Assembly (NCBI GenBank): GCA_012517315.1 | Contig: JAAYVE010000030.1 | Coordinates: 1-64,000 of the forward strand | Reading direction: 5' to 3' | DNA: 64,000 bases | Source of the DNA: Deltaproteobacteria bacterium | GTDB lineage: Bacteria > Desulfobacterota > Syntrophobacteria > Syntrophobacterales > Syntrophobacteraceae | Shown here: piece by piece, positions 63,606-64,000 of the stretch | Position numbering within the stretch: the stretch's first letter is position 1 | How the letters are laid out: the number at the start of each line of letters is the position of its first letter | The notes under the pieces: model-generated | What the model was told of the DNA's origin: nothing | The model's database searches: none | Seen by the model: the letters and a program-made list of their open reading frames with translations, nothing else | Translations under genes and position numbers: made by a program

Positions 63606-64000
63606 GTGAGTGAGGTCCCCTCCCAACAGCCTGTCGTCGTCGTCGACCGGGTTTCCAAGTCCTATCGCCGCGGCGCCCAGCTGATTCATGTTCTGAAAGA
63701 GATCAACCTGACCATTGAAGAGGGAAGCTTCGTGGCCCTCATGGGCCCTTCCGGCTCGGGGAAATCGACCCTGCTCAATCTCATTGCCGGGATCGACCGG
63801 CCCGACGCGGGCAGCCTCGTCGTGGCCGGGACGGATATCACCCAGTTGGACGAGTCGGAACTGGCGGCATGGCGCACGCGTCACGTGGGTTTCATCTTCC
63901 AATTCTACAATCTCTTGCCCGTGCTCACGGGCCTGGAGAACGTAGAGCTTCCACTGCTCCTCTCCGGCTTGTCCAGGAGGCAGCGCCGTGAGCATGCCAT
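63606..64000 (+). CDS. ABC transporter ATPase, MacB/LolD type (partial, runs off the window)
   Basis: 131 residues seen. It starts at a GTG overlapping the region just after the adaptor's stop. Walker A GPSGSGKSTLLN is followed by GIDRPDAGSLVVAG and the Q-loop stretch VGFIFQFYNLLPVLTGLENVELPL, the LolD/MacB pattern. The signature LSGGQ and Walker B lie beyond the window. It would energise export with the adaptor; a FtsX-like permease is expected next. Confidence 0.9.
   Translation, partial: MSEVPSQQPVVVVDRVSKSYRRGAQLIHVLKEINLTIEEGSFVALMGPSGSGKSTLLNLIAGIDRPDAGSLVVAGTDITQLDESELAAWRTRHVGFIFQFYNLLPVLTGLENVELPLLLSGLSRRQRREHA

Overview
The window looks like chromosomal DNA of a GC-rich (roughly 60 %) anaerobic deltaproteobacterium, most like a Syntrophobacter-type sulfate reducer (Syntrophobacterales). 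The pointers are a TauE-type sulfite exporter operon driven by an NtrC-type system, a signal-peptide-bearing CbiK cobaltochelatase under a cobalamin riboswitch, many long PAS/Cache sensor kinases, a Lon protease carrying a receiver domain, and a B12-binding radical SAM enzyme. This is an inference from gene content only. I see no rRNA, tRNA, CRISPR array, intact insertion sequence or prophage.

Layout. 1-2.9 kb: a decayed locus (YeiH-type transporter, biotinyl-like and universal-stress fragments broken by small indels and a stop) and two small genes. 2.9-6 kb: a leftward module with an ECF sigma factor, a membrane protein with a glycogen-binding-like domain (probable anti-sigma), a stand-alone exported protein of the same fold, and a secreted glycine-rich protein. 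6.7-11.3 kb: di-haem peroxidase, THEP1-like NTPase, a broken PPOX-like gene beside an old-yellow-enzyme reductase, and a Uma2 protein. 11.8-20.7 kb: a sulfite-exporter operon with a sigma-54 promoter and two upstream 15-bp dyads, facing a Lon-receiver hybrid, an NtrC-family regulator and a HAMP kinase. 20.8-26 kb: a Cache/PAS hybrid kinase and an ABC exporter. 26.2-28.5 kb: cobalamin riboswitch, two paralogous small proteins, periplasmic CbiK and a zinc-ribbon peptide.

28.7-37.9 kb: DUF2177 and DUF3108 proteins, an orphan FliK-like/FlhX-like pair, a degenerate site-2-protease-like membrane protein, an orphan PAS kinase, a J-domain/MinD-like fusion, and a dual-specificity phosphatase with a partner. 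38-49 kb: glutamate dehydrogenase, a PEP/pyruvate-binding protein with receiver-like domains, an HD hydrolase, a small membrane protein, a Nudix protein and an HrpA helicase. 48.8-52.3 kb: a nucleoside salvage operon (PNP plus two MtaD-like deaminases). 52.3-64 kb: a peptidoglycan-active enzyme with a lipoprotein, a B12 radical SAM enzyme, a TPR-CHAT lipoprotein, a metallopeptidase with a stop codon just after its signal peptide, a small exported protein, and an RND-type adaptor followed by a MacB/LolD-like ATPase that runs off the end.

The best candidates for undescribed biology are: the sulfite-exporter circuit, in which one kinase may feed both an NtrC regulator and a receiver-controlled Lon protease; the ECF sigma/glycogen-binding-domain module; the riboswitch-linked paralogous small proteins; the FliK/FlhX/pseudo-S2P trio; and the J-domain-MinD fusion.
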